Shown piece after piece: positions 9,730-21,076 of a DNA stretch of 64,000 nt; the first letter of the stretch is position 1, and the number at the start of each line of letters is the position of its first letter. The DNA comes from Diaporthe sp. PMI_573 (taxonomy: Eukaryota > Ascomycota > Sordariomycetes > Diaporthales > Diaporthaceae), in NCBI GenBank assembly GCA_021399435.1, contig JAJTUP010000001.1, positions 2,170,001-2,234,000 on the forward strand, given 5' to 3'. Made by a program: the position numbers and the translations under genes. Under the pieces are notes generated by a model that was not told where the DNA came from, did no database searches, and saw nothing but the letters and a program-made list of their open reading frames with translations.

Positions 9730-12700
9730 GGCGACGAGTTTGGTCGGCAGCTAGCTATTGTCCATGATAATTGGGGGGTGTAATTATCGAATGGCCAGAA
9801 GGAACACCACGGGCCAGCTGAGGACTTGTCTTCACGACTCGGCCCAGCTCGTCTCTTCTCTGCCAGTCGGTCCCAGCAGCTGTCGGATCGGACCACGGCG
9901 CTTTGAGAGATGTAAGACCGACACAAGACGGGCGACCCAAGACCCGTTCCACCGATGAGTCCTACAAGTAGCTTTAGCTTACCTGTGCTGCGGGGGGCAC
10001 GGGCCACTCCCCCACCTCTTTCCAACAGTTTGTCCATGAAACCCCAACCCCCAACCCCCCAGCCCCCCAACCCCACCTCCAGCCTTCACTGGGATCATCT
10101 CCCGTCGCAGGCGGCACGGCTTAACCTATCACGCGAGCGAGACTAGCTCGCCCTCCAACAGGCCATCCTTATATGAGGCTCATCTCCCTTGATCCCACCC
10201 ACATCCTTCTTCTTCCCACCTTCATTCACTTCACAACCTCCTATCTACGGTCACACACCTTTCCACCCCCACAACAATGGGCAACGAAGCCGGCCTCTAG
10301 ACCTCCACGCGGTGTTGCCTGGGAACCTGACCCTCCGCACTGCTCTCTCTCCTTGAGTCTTTCTCCTTGAGTCTCTCTCCTCTTGAGAGTTCCGTTTGCA
10401 GGGCTCAGAGCCAACCTAGAGACGCATTTCCTTGTTGGGGGTCGCTGTCGCTTCCGCCTGCATTGTTGACCAGCTGCCCAACTGTCGCAGGCTGGACGTG
10501 GCCAGTCCACCCGCACAGTCAGCGGTTCAACAAACAGGCGGAAGCGACAGCGACGTCTGCCCAGGGCGGCCACTGCCCTTGCAGGCCTCGTCCCGCAAAG
10601 TGTGAGAACTTCTGCTCGCCTGCGTCTGCGTCATGCACCGAACAAAAACACTCGGTTTCATCACGGCCAGCGAGATAACGGGGTTGCCGGATCCCCACAC
10701 AACCGAGCTGACATCATCGGCGGGCTACCAATAGCTGCCTACAAAGTCACACAGAGGCAACGTGAGAGTACTGCTGTCATCCTCGAGCCCCCGCACCCGG
10801 CTGCAGCCACGTCGGGAAAGAACAAAGGCGAGACAGACAAGGAAACCCACAACGCCACAAACTTCAAAGTCACAAGCAAACACTGTCGAGCACTTGAGCC
10901 ACCGCAACAGAGCCGTCGCGCCTTCTCAAAAGCCAAACTTGCGAGTTTGAATCAAACTGGAGCACCACAATGTGCCACATGAACACTCGAACAACGAGGC
11001 GAAGAGGCGTAACTGACACACGCCTGTATGCAACGGGCCGAGTCTGGACCACTGCGCAAATGACCTCACACAAAAAGACCATCGAGAATCCGAGGACCGA
11101 TGCTGCCACTGCAACCTTGAGCGGTGCTGGGTCACAGACAACGCTCACACTGTCCTGCCCTCATCGGTCGGTTCACCAGGGCATCGCAAAGGTCGAAGGG
11201 TAGCATGCCAAAGCGCATGTGGTCTCGTGCACACTGTACCACTACAAATACTGTTGAAATGGTCCCGTGGAATCGAGTGGTCATGTCAACTGTGGTCGGC
11301 CACCAGACTGTGCAAGATCAGGGCTTGACGGTACAGCCGTCGCTCCTCTTGACGGTTGGCAGAATATCCACCGGCAATGGTCTCTCGGTTACGCGGGCTC
11401 CAATTGGGGAACACTCATCCGTTTCACAGCTCATGTCCGACCCGTGCGTGCCGTGATTCAAACGCCGTCACCACGTGGGGGCGGTCTGGATCTGGTGGGC
11501 TATTGGTGGGCATGGGTTTGGGCATGGTTGACACTGATATACCAGGGGGTATAGACTCCGACACTTAGCCGGTCAGACGTTGACTGAGGAATTCTGTGTC
11601 CGGATAGTCTCTGGCCCCCACCAGCGAGAGCCCCCTGTCTCTCTTGGTTCATTTCCATGTTGAAGAAGAAGATCCTTCGTCAAAAGAGATATACGAGCAC
11701 AACTCCTTTGTTTTGTTGAACACGGCCGATCAGGCGGAGAACTCGAGCCGGCAGGATGGACAGTCCGCCGAGGAATTCAGTCGCTGCCTGGTTGGCGGTG
11801 TTGGGCGTGAGGAAGGAGCAGGACTCATAATGTATTTTTGAGAGCACCCAGAAACTGGGCGCCAAAGAGACTTGCATAAGGTACCACAGCATGGGAGACT
11901 GGACCACAGTAGTCTCCCGTGCTGCTTGGGGACCATCGGTGGCGGGCAGATCCGCACACGGCCGGCAGTGGCACTTGCGTCACGGTTGATGGCCGCGCCT
12001 CGCGAGCGGCGCTCATAGCCTTGCGTGGAGCCGTCCCGTCCCCGGGCTTCTGCTGGTAGTGTGCGGATCGCCGCCATCTTGTGCAGGAGAGCGTGTCCGG
12101 GATGGCAGGAAACTGGGACTAAGACGGTCCTGCTAATCCCGGGCCGCTCGAGCGGCCTGGCTACCCCGAGGGCTCAAGCATCAGGACCATAGCTGATGCA
12201 ACGTAAGCGATGCCGCTCGCAAAGCTTACGGGATGAGTGAGGCACATTGCGATGCTTGGGGCAAAACACATGTGACCTGCGGCCTATCTACCTTAGCTCG
12301 TCTAGCGAAGCTGTCAGAAATGACACATTGGTATAGAGAGTCTGGCCAAGTCGCGGCCAGACTCTGGGTTTAAATTCCCTGGTTGGGCGACCAACCTCAT
12401 TGAGATCGTGGCCTGGTTTGCCGCGACTCGAAGAGGTTTCTCCTGCTAGTTCCTCCTGAGGCCACACAAGATCATGGAGCCAGGCCACTGATTCAGTCTA
12501 GTTCCCCTGGTGTCTCATGAAGGAATGCGAGGTGGTGTGGTTGGTCAGGAGTGAGGTCGCGATGCAACAGACCTACCTGACGAAGGGCCCCGGGAGTGCA
12601 GTGGGGACTGAATCTCTGTGTTTGAGATCACGACGACTAACCTTCAGTTTTGAAGTTGAAGACGTTGACATCGGTCACATTATTACAATCAAGCGGCCGT

Positions 12701-13628
12701 TCAAGATGAATAGATAGACGGACTGCCAATTAAATGTCGTTTTCTTCTTATCTTCATAATATTTTCATCACTCCCTGCTTCTCCCGCAAGACCTAGGTAG
12801 AGACATATATGTGTGTGTTTGAGGCACCAGCAGCGGCAGGCTGGTCCTCAGGAGCTGGACAGAGAAAAGGGGGAGCCGCCGCCAACACCATCGAACACCG
12901 TGCAGAAATCAAAACAATGAAAAGGAAAAGAGGACAGGGCCGCCATAGCACAGCAGTGGACCTTCACCATCTCCCGCAGTGAAGGACGGGGGAGACTTGA
13001 GGCCACCACCCAGAACCCGCTCTATTTCTGGTCAACTCCGAGTCTGAACTGGCAATATTGATAATGCAAGGTAGGGACGCATAAATTTTTGTATACATGC
13101 TGTTGCCCTTGGGCCCTCTCCCTTTCCGTTGCCCTCATCCCGTTCCATCTTCCCTCCAGGTATCATGGATATTTCCAAAGAAGAATAAGAAATTCAAACG
13201 GCAAAGGAAATACAAGAAAATAGCCCAAATCAATCAATACCAATGCTCCACGCCGTTCTGATGTTGGTATCATCCGGGAGCCGGGGGGGGGGGGGCAAGT
13301 GAGCGTGATTAGCCAATTATAGTATGGTGTGTTTACGGTGTTTCAATGATTCGCTATCGCTATGGCGCCAGTCCGTAGGCTCATGGTTGCTTGATCGAAA
13401 TTCGGATTTTGTGTGTTTGCGTGTGTGTTATGTGGGCTAGCAGCTCCAAAAGCCACTGCCACACTGTTGATGCATGGTATGATATGCGCTGGGCAGGAAC
13501 GACTGGGTGGTATCTCGGGTGACAAATAGAATCGAGGCAATTCGTGTAAATTCATGCTCCTTGCTGGTAGTGCTTCATCAAGAGCGGATGCTGAGAGTTT
13601 GGCATTCGTGAGACTTCGTGTATGTAAA
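9730..13628. other. Intergenic region of 3.9 kb between Bem3 and the Zn2Cys6 gene
   Basis: The left part is the long upstream region of the Zn2Cys6 gene: CT- and C-rich tracts near 10000-10080 and 10330-10390 are typical of fungal promoters. The right part (about 12750-13628) is the 3' flank of the RhoGAP gene and includes a G run near 13285. Open frames of 60-140 residues occur in all frames, but none looks like a protein. A perfect hairpin lies at 12337-12365 (separate entry). Confidence 0.5.
12337..12365. other. Perfect 11-bp inverted repeat with 7-nt loop
   Basis: The arms AGAGTCTGGCC and GGCCAGACTCT are exact reverse complements separated by AAGTCGC. The repeat is followed by GGGTTTAAATTCCC, which itself is a near-palindrome and resembles a weakened tRNA T-arm. 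The element sits in intergenic DNA between the RhoGAP and Zn2Cys6 genes. It could be a regulatory site, a structured RNA segment or a degenerate tRNA-derived piece; sequence alone does not decide. Confidence 0.4.
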
Positions 13629-16600
13629 TCAGAATTGAGGGTCCTCTCTGAGACGACCCATAGAGCTTTGTGGCGTAAGACCCCTTGGAACACCCATCAT
13701 CATCATGCTTTCCCGACGACTAGCTCGGACCGACTGCGGTTGATCGTAAGCGGCACCGGTCTCATAAATGGGTCGGTCATAGCCTGGGTTGACCATGCGC
13801 TGCTGTGCCGCGTAAAATTGATTGGCGTCAGGGCCTGGGGTCATCAACAGGCCCTCATATGCGGGACGAATATGAACATTTGCGGCGCCGCCATTTTGCT
13901 GGGCCAAGTACGATGGCTCGTAGGTGCGTTGTTGGACAAGAGGTGGTGTCGGTGTGGATCTGGCTTGCGTGAACCCACCAAGAGGATTCATGCCAACAGG
14001 AGGAGGCGTGTTGCCCCTTCGTCCCTCCTGAAGTGCCTCCGCGAGACGGTGACGGTGCGGAGACTCTCTGGCTGTGCCAGATGTTGATGGCCTTGGGGGG
14101 AGGTCGAGTGCGGGCTCCCTCCCACGTTGTTCTTCAAACGACCCTGGCGTGGGAAGTTCGTATTCCTCGGGAACGATGCCAAAGATGGCCTCGTAATTTT
14201 GCAGGAAAAGGGCAAAGACTGGCGCAGGTATAGTCAACGTTGGTGAGAAGACTATGCCGACATTGCGGACAGTCATCTTGTTCTGATCGGCATGGTTGAT
14301 AACCTTAATCAGGAAGGCAATCAGGTACTTGAGCAATGTGGCATTGACCTGTGGGAGCCTCGTGACGAGCTCGCTCAGCGCCACGATCTTCTCAGCCTGG
14401 CTGTTCATCTCGGTGACTGCAACAAACTCCAAGTGCAGATCCCGAGTCAGGATGCTGGTAGGCAACTCCCGCAGGTAGGCCTTGAGCATGGAAGCAATCG
14501 CGTGTATGTCGTGGTACTGCTCGTCTGCGAGCAAATTGACGTCACCCTCATTGTCGAAGCGCTCCTTGAGCGACTTGATGACGACGTTTGAGCCGCTGAG
14601 ACGGAATATACCTTCCTCGGTAACGGCTCCCTTGGCATCCAGGTATTGTATGCAGCGATAGACCACAGCAGGCAGTGGTACCCGTACATCTCTAGGAGGA
14701 TTGTGACGCACAGCTTCAGCGAGAGGTGCGCCGAAGGTCCGACGGACTGGTCCAGAGTAAACCTCCCTCGAGCCCACTGAAGTACCCGGGGATCCGGAAC
14801 TCTCGCCAAACAGCGAGTCAGTGCCATCGCTCGAGGACCTCTGTTTTGGTCCAAAGCCGAAGAAGCTGCGCTTCTTGACTTTCTTTTCGTCCAAGCCGGG
14901 AGGAATATTGAGTCCACCCATCCCCATCTTGTTTCCCCACATCGACATGTCAGAAATCACTTGTGGATCTCGGGGGGCGGAGATGCTGTACGACGGCTGG
15001 GGTACCATTCCTGGCGCTGGGGAAGGTTGTGGGTGGTCGTGGCCGCCCATTTTCGGAACATCGCCTTGCTTTGTGGCCTCGTAGCTGACACCAATCAAGG
15101 CGTCCTCGCCCTCTCTGGACTGCTGTTGTTGAGAGCGAGGGTGCATCTTTTTCTTCGCATTTGCACCCTTTACATGACCCGAGCCCTGTCGGTCCTGAAC
15201 CTGATCGCGCTTGTTGTCTTCGTCCACGTCTTTGAAATTGGTCCACTGCAGCAAGACCTCTACCCATTGATCGCGCTCTCTGTCACTCTCAGCACAGAGG
15301 ACATGTTTGGTCATGGTACTGGGGTCCTTCTTCTTCGGTTCCAAGATAAGGAAGGCGTGGCGATATTGGTTCTCGGCCTCGTCGGTGGGGCGAGATGGTG
15401 AGGGCGCGTCGCCGCCTTGATGGGACTGCCTGCCTATTTGGGCTCCTGGAAGTTTGATGGTTCCCAGGTGTGCTCCTCCCGGTGTCTCAAAGTACTTCAA
15501 TTGAGGACCTTCGACGCTGAAAAACCTCGCCTTCCAACCGCCAAAGTTCTTGCCTCTCTTGGTCAAGTAGCCGGTCTTGAACTGTCGGCCGCCAGGTCCC
15601 AGCCTCAGCCCTCCTTCGTCAGCTTGGCCTGTAGACGAGCCCATTTCATCGGCATTCGGTGGCAAAACATTGGTAGACAAGTATTTGCATAGCTCCACTG
15701 CGCTGGGGGTGTCAAGCGCAGTGTTGAGTGCTTCGTCGAGATATTGGTTCAGTGCTTGGCGGCGCGCATCGAGTTTTGCCGGAGCATGGCCACTGAACAA
15801 CGTCCGATCTGGGGTCTTCGCGGTGAATGCCGCACACTGCTTGAGCCTCTGGTCCAGCTTTGCAAGAGACATCGAGTCTTTCTCAACCCGCCAGAGTTCT
15901 CCGCCTTCGGATCGCGAGATGACTGCTAATGTGAACACAGGGTCTTCCTCCAGTTGCGTCAGTGATATCAAGCTCGCGCGCGACGGCTTCATCCTCGACG
16001 ACGCGACCTTGACAATAACGGATGGTACTGCGTTTGGCGGGAGTAGAAGTTCGGGGTACTCCTCGGTGACGAAGCCTTTGAATATCCTGGTTCGGTCAGC
16101 CTGGCTCGCACGGCTCTCCGAGGTTGGACTGTCGGCGGGCTCCGAGTCGACGGTGGCCTTCACAATGTTGAGGGGTTGTGGCGATTTCAAAACAAGCGGC
16201 TCGCTCGGTGGAGTCTGGAGAGGCGTATTCGGAGGTAGAGGGATTGCTTGTCGGGGAGCACGAGGTGATAGAGGCACGGTGAGGCCGATTTGCCGTGGTG
16301 ACTGAGGTGGTGAGTTCAGTCCCTCGCCCAGCTGCATAGGCCGAGGGCTCAAAGGCAAGCCAGGGCTACGTAGAGGCAAGGCAGTGCTCGACATATTGTT
16401 GTCCAGCATGCCTGCCAGAGACCCTGGAGCGTTTGGCCGATTCAGTGCCCTTGGTGAACTCTGCGCCAGATTTATTTCTGGCGTGGCCTCTTCTGACGCC
16501 CCCTTTGCGCTGCTCTTACTTTTCTTCGAGTTGCTTCGCGCCTCTGCCTCTTTCAGAACAAGCACCTCACGCAACTCATCATCCTCCTGCCGCGTTCTTC

Positions 16601-18923
16601 GACGGCCGCGCTTCTGTGCCGCAAGCTCGTTGACCTCGAGAATATCATCATAGTCTGAGTCGCTCTCGGATTCCTCATCGGGTGGGTAGGCCGGGCCGGA
16701 CTCTTGGTCCTTGAGCTGCAGAGGTGCCGGTGGTGGTTTCCTCGGGGGTGGGGCTGGCACAGATGGGAAGCGAGAGGTACCATCCTCGTCGATAAAGGCG
16801 TCAAGTTCTGAGCGAGGAGCCTGCCGTGGTGGCGCTGGTAGCGCACCCTGGGGAGGCGGAGGACGCTCTGGCAGAGACCTCGAAGGTGGCAGTGCGAAAT
16901 TAAAGGGAATATCGTTACTCGAGCTGGCTAGATCCTTGGACTCTTGAAAAGCGGCCCTTTCTTGGGCATCGTGATCAAAGTTGTCCAACGCGTGCTCGCT
17001 CGCTTCGGGCATAGAGTGTGAAGGATCCAAAATTTCACCAACGGCAGAAGGAGGGCCGTTGCTGCACTGATCTGCTGGCGGTGTGATCGGGTATGGTGCC
17101 ATCGAGACATCAACGGGAGAATGCCTCATGTTCTCAGACTCGACACTGGGAGATGCGGGTTCGTCGGAGGAAGTCTTCTTAGCTGTGTCGTCAACCACGA
17201 GGGCGAGGCTGGCCATGGATTCCCGGCCGTGTACTGCCGAGGCTGAGGAAACCGAAGGGATGGTCTGCAGGGTCATGACCTCCTTGAGCTTCTTCCTGTA
17301 TTTTTCTTTGTCCTTCAGGGCTCGCTCCAAGTCTTTGTTGAGACCAAGGATCATGGCCCTCTGCTTGTCCACCAGACGCCATAGCTGCGAGTTCTGTTGT
17401 GTCTGCGAGTTCTTCTCTTTCAGCAAATATTGTATTACCGCCTCGGGGGAGCCGGCAGCTTTGATCAGCTTGGAAATATCGGCAGGGCTAGAGGAGCCAT
17501 CTTGGGAGTTCTTTGGAGTCGAGGACCCGGTGGAAATGGCAGAGATGGCTGAGTCGATGGACGAGTTCCTTGGAGCGCCCTTCACCTTCTCCATCCTCGA
17601 GGACCCAGGCATGGCCTGGGAAGATGAGTTGGTCGAGGCCCCAAGTGGCTTCTTCACAGGGTCGGAGACGCTTCTGCTGTCATGCGCGAGTCGTAGGGGC
17701 AGAGAAGATCTATGTCACGGTTAGCCGTTTCTCGAGACAGGCACAGTACTGATGGTCGCCTGGCTGGCGAGCGCTGTGAGCAAGCAGATTGGAAAAGTCC
17801 ACGAACCCAGGTGTTGTCTTGTCGTCAGGGGTTGCTGTGCCAGAGGAGTCGCTGTGGTAGTAGGACTTCTCGGCGTCTATGCTTTCTGCCGTTCTTTGTC
17901 GCGGGAACGATTCCGCGGCTTGTGGGGCGTGTGTTGTCTGTGAGGCCAAAGGCGTGGTCGGTGAATTGATGGGCGAGCCGTGTGCACCAAAGGAGACCTG
18001 GAAATGTGATTTCCTAGGGCTGGGGCTGTTGGGAGGAGAGATGGCTGTGGTATTATGCAGCGGGCTGGGTGCAGGTTTCCGGAATCTGGAGTAGGAGAGG
18101 GTTGAGGATCAGCATTGAAGTACGTCTCGAGTGGCTCGGTAGTGCGTGCAGTAGTAGCACACGGGCAGGGCAGTCGGTAGTCTGAACGGCCGTGATCAAG
18201 TTCCACAGCAGGACGAGAACTAACATGACAATCCGGGGAAGGGCGGCTAGATCTACTTGCGCCCACTCTGCACAGACAACTGCGAGCAGCACACGCGGCA
18301 CTAAGTCGGCTAATAGCGCAGTTGGTGGATCAATACTGCGCTCGATAGCCCGGAGGGTTCGAGAGTAGACAAGTGCACGAAGCCGAGCCACGAGCGAAAA
18401 AGGAAAGGGGAAGCAAAACAATAGATGCGAGTGCAAGGCGTCGGAGAGAGTCGTGGCGTGGGAGGGAAGGTGGACATAGAGATTATGCGTCTTACCTGGC
18501 ACCAGCGCTGGGCAAAGGACTAGTGGGTGTTGATGAGGTCAGGGTGCCGGAGCCGGATACTGAGTCTGAGCCTGAACCTGAACTTGAGGCATGAACACCA
18601 AGGGGGACAATGGTGATGGGACTAGGGACGGGACCAGAATGCGGGCCTCGAACGTGGTGAACCTGAGCTCGGCCTATGGTAGGGCTGTCCTGGGCATACT
18701 CGAGCTGGGATGCACTCGTGGGTGACACAGGAGAGTAGGGAGGGCCGGGGGCGGGTTGGCTGTGGTACTGAGGGAGGTGATGGTGAGGTTGAGGTTGGAG
18801 ACGGGTGTGAGATTGGTCGTGAAGATGGTGAGGCCGCTGCGCTGGCTGATGGGGGGAGCGCGGGTGAGAGTAGGCGTGGGCATCAGACGGATGTTCCCTA
18901 CTCTGGTGCGAAAGCTGCGACAT
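13629..18923 (-). CDS. BEM3: PX-PH-RhoGAP protein, Bem3-like Cdc42/Rho GTPase-activating protein (1,614 aa)
   Basis: Exons: 18923-18496, 18085-17750, 17709-13629, all in phase. Exon 1 begins MSQLSHQSREHPSD and is His/Pro/Ser-rich; exon 2 contains Ser-Pro sites (SPPNSPSPRKS). A short helix near residues 360-400 (DLERALKDKEKYRKKLKE) looks like a coiled coil. A PX domain starts near residue 797 (IFKGFVTEEYPELLLPP), a PH domain near 965 (KTGYLTKRGKNFGGW) and a RhoGAP domain near 1265 (VPLPAVVYRCIQYL), with the arginine finger in GIFRLSG at about residue 1291. This order matches yeast Bem3, which stimulates GTP hydrolysis by Cdc42 at sites of polarised growth; PX and PH bind phosphoinositides. Intron 2 (17749-17710) is only 40 nt, but it removes an in-frame stop and has GCTAAC and TAG at its end. 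The gene-free DNA upstream suggests a large regulatory region. Confidence 0.9.
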
Positions 18924-19736
18924 GGTCCTCTATGCGAGGGACCTCAGGGACCTCGACGCCGGCTCGTGGGCCAGATTGCTTCAGGGTCGGCAGTCTGCGA
19001 CGCGACGAATCTGGTGTGGACTTGGGTGTGTGGACTGGGCTGGTGTCTGGTGGCCCGGGTCGCTTGGTCGCTTGGTCGCCCTGGGGTCAGAAGGGTCCCG
19101 TCTGACAGTGTGAGAGACCCCAGCACCTTGCCTTGCCTGTCCTGTCCTATCCCGTTCCTGTTCCTGTCCAGTCCAGTCCAGTCCTGGCCAGTCCCTTCCC
19201 GGGGCCGAGGGTCAGAGCTTAACCGCTGCAGTGCTGCGGTGCTGCGGTGCTGCAGGTCTGCAGGTGCTGGAGACCGAGTGTTTCGAGGCGTGCCTGGATG
19301 ACCCTGACAATCCTAGATCTCGGTTTTGGGTTGTTTAGAGATCAGTCGCGTGGGAAAGCGGCACAGGAGCCAGGTTAGCCAGTTGCAAGGCGAGGCGAGC
19401 GCAATGAGACTCGTTCCTTGGGCTGGGCGTCGGTATGCTGTGCGTGTGTGTGTGTGTGTGATGGATGCGCCTGGACTGGTCTGCCAGATTGTGTGCCGTC
19501 GCGAACGACCAACAGGAAAATGTATCCTAAGTATCCTGTTCAGGACCCCGGAACTACGGCTGCAGACCTCAGCCGAGAGAAGATCAGGTCGAAACGAGGG
19601 GGTGGAAACCGATGGAGGGGGTGGGAAAGATGGCAAGAGAGTCGACGATAATTTAATTACGGATTACCAAAATCAAGGGTTGAGTGAGAAGGAACTGCTA
19701 AAAGGAAAAAAACAAAAAGGCGCCCACCTCAGTCGG

Positions 19737-19737
<1 letters not shown>

Positions 19738-19770
<33 letters not shown>
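19738..19770. repeat. (CAG)11 microsatellite
   Basis: Eleven uninterrupted CAG units on the plus strand lie about 815 nt upstream of the RhoGAP start codon. The tract is not part of a convincing coding frame. On the transcribed strand of the RhoGAP gene it reads CTG, so it may sit in the promoter or in an upstream leader exon. Confidence 0.9.
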
Positions 19771-19771
<1 letters not shown>

Positions 19772-21031
19772 TGTCGGGACGGGTCGAAGCTGCATTGCCC
19801 GCGGACAGAGGAAGGGCAGACTATAACAAAGCAAGGAGTGAAAAGGAATGAAAATTGCGACGGGCCTGTGAGAGGTAGACTACCGCGTGTGGAGGGGGGG
19901 CGTGAGAGGGGCGATGATGGATATGATGGAAATGATGGACGATCACAGGATGCATGGTCGGGATGTCTGTTTTTTGCCCGCCTCTCCCTCACTCTGGACT
20001 TTCCTATTTCCTGGAATCTGTCTATCCCTCTCCTTTCCTCTCTATCTTTCTATGGGCCCATCGGAGAAGGACTCCAGTGCGGTGTGGCCAGCAGCGAATG
20101 CTGTGTGTGGCGTGTGCGTGCGTGTGTGCTGTAGATTGTATGTACTTCTATCTGCATTGCAACGGTAAAACCGTACGGTTAGATGAGCTGGCTGGGCGGG
20201 TGAATGACCTGTCGGTGGTGATTTTCTCTGGTTCCTCATCTCCCGCACGACGTACCACGTCCCATGTCATGTCCCACCTCCCGCGTCCCATGTTCGTGCC
20301 TGTCCCACTCCCCACGTCCATGTCGACTAGGTTAGATATTAGACTACCGTCCGCGTTGATTAATTTGATCTGCCCATCTACCCCCCCCCCCAGGAATGAT
20401 GGCGGGCGCTATGTTCTTCATCACCTGCCGCCCCGGGCCAGGTCCTCTAGCCGTCCACCACAAGTCACAAGCCACCGGAGCCCTCGGGCACATGGTGGCC
20501 TCAACCAGGCGGTGCACAGGAGCAGGGTGCTCGGCCGGTACAAGATCGATACTGCCGGTGGCGGCTGCACGTGTGACAGAAACAGTCGACTCCCTTCCTG
20601 ATGCAGAAATTCTAATCAAAATCAGTTCTCCTGGGAATGTCTCCCTCGACCCAGGCTGCGTCTTGTCTGGGAGCCTCTCGATTGTTTGTTCATCTGTTGG
20701 TTGTTGGGTCTCTGTCAATACTGTGGAAGACGCACACGCCAGTTTACATGTCAGGCAAGGCCCCGGCGTGACGCTGGAGATCGAGTTGAGTGAGCGATGA
20801 GATGAGGCCCAGTTTTTGGCAGTGCGCAATTCTGCAATGCGATACAAACCGGATCGGGCAAGATGCTCCTTGCGGCGCTATGCCCAAACTGATCCACCCC
20901 TCGATCCCTGCCCCCTGGAACCACCTTCCCGAGCATCTTGGAAAACCTGGCAGGTCCTGGGCGGGCAAGGGGGGTGCCTGGGCGGGAAAGTGCACCTGGC
21001 CTAACAAGGAAGGGTCCAAACTGGCCTGGTT

Positions 21032-21076
21032 CGAGTCGACCGAGTCGAGTCGAGGCGAGTCGAGTCGAGTCGAGTC
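21032..21076. repeat. Imperfect CGAGT pentanucleotide repeat
   Basis: About nine copies of a CGAGT/CGAGG unit run in succession, with one ACC interruption near the start, followed directly by a TGACTGACTGACAGACAG stretch. The array is intergenic, and its length is not a multiple that would suggest coding use. Confidence 0.8.

Noticed and set aside
13280..13296. G/C homopolymer runs (also near 20382, 31584 and 37087)
   Set aside because: Common simple sequence and possible sequencing-length artefacts; no function proposed.
18304..18375. Possible tRNA: A-box-like TAGCGCAGTTGGTGG and B-box-like GGGTTCGAG
   Set aside because: The stems do not pair in the tRNA pattern and the sequence lies in intron 1 of the Bem3-like gene.
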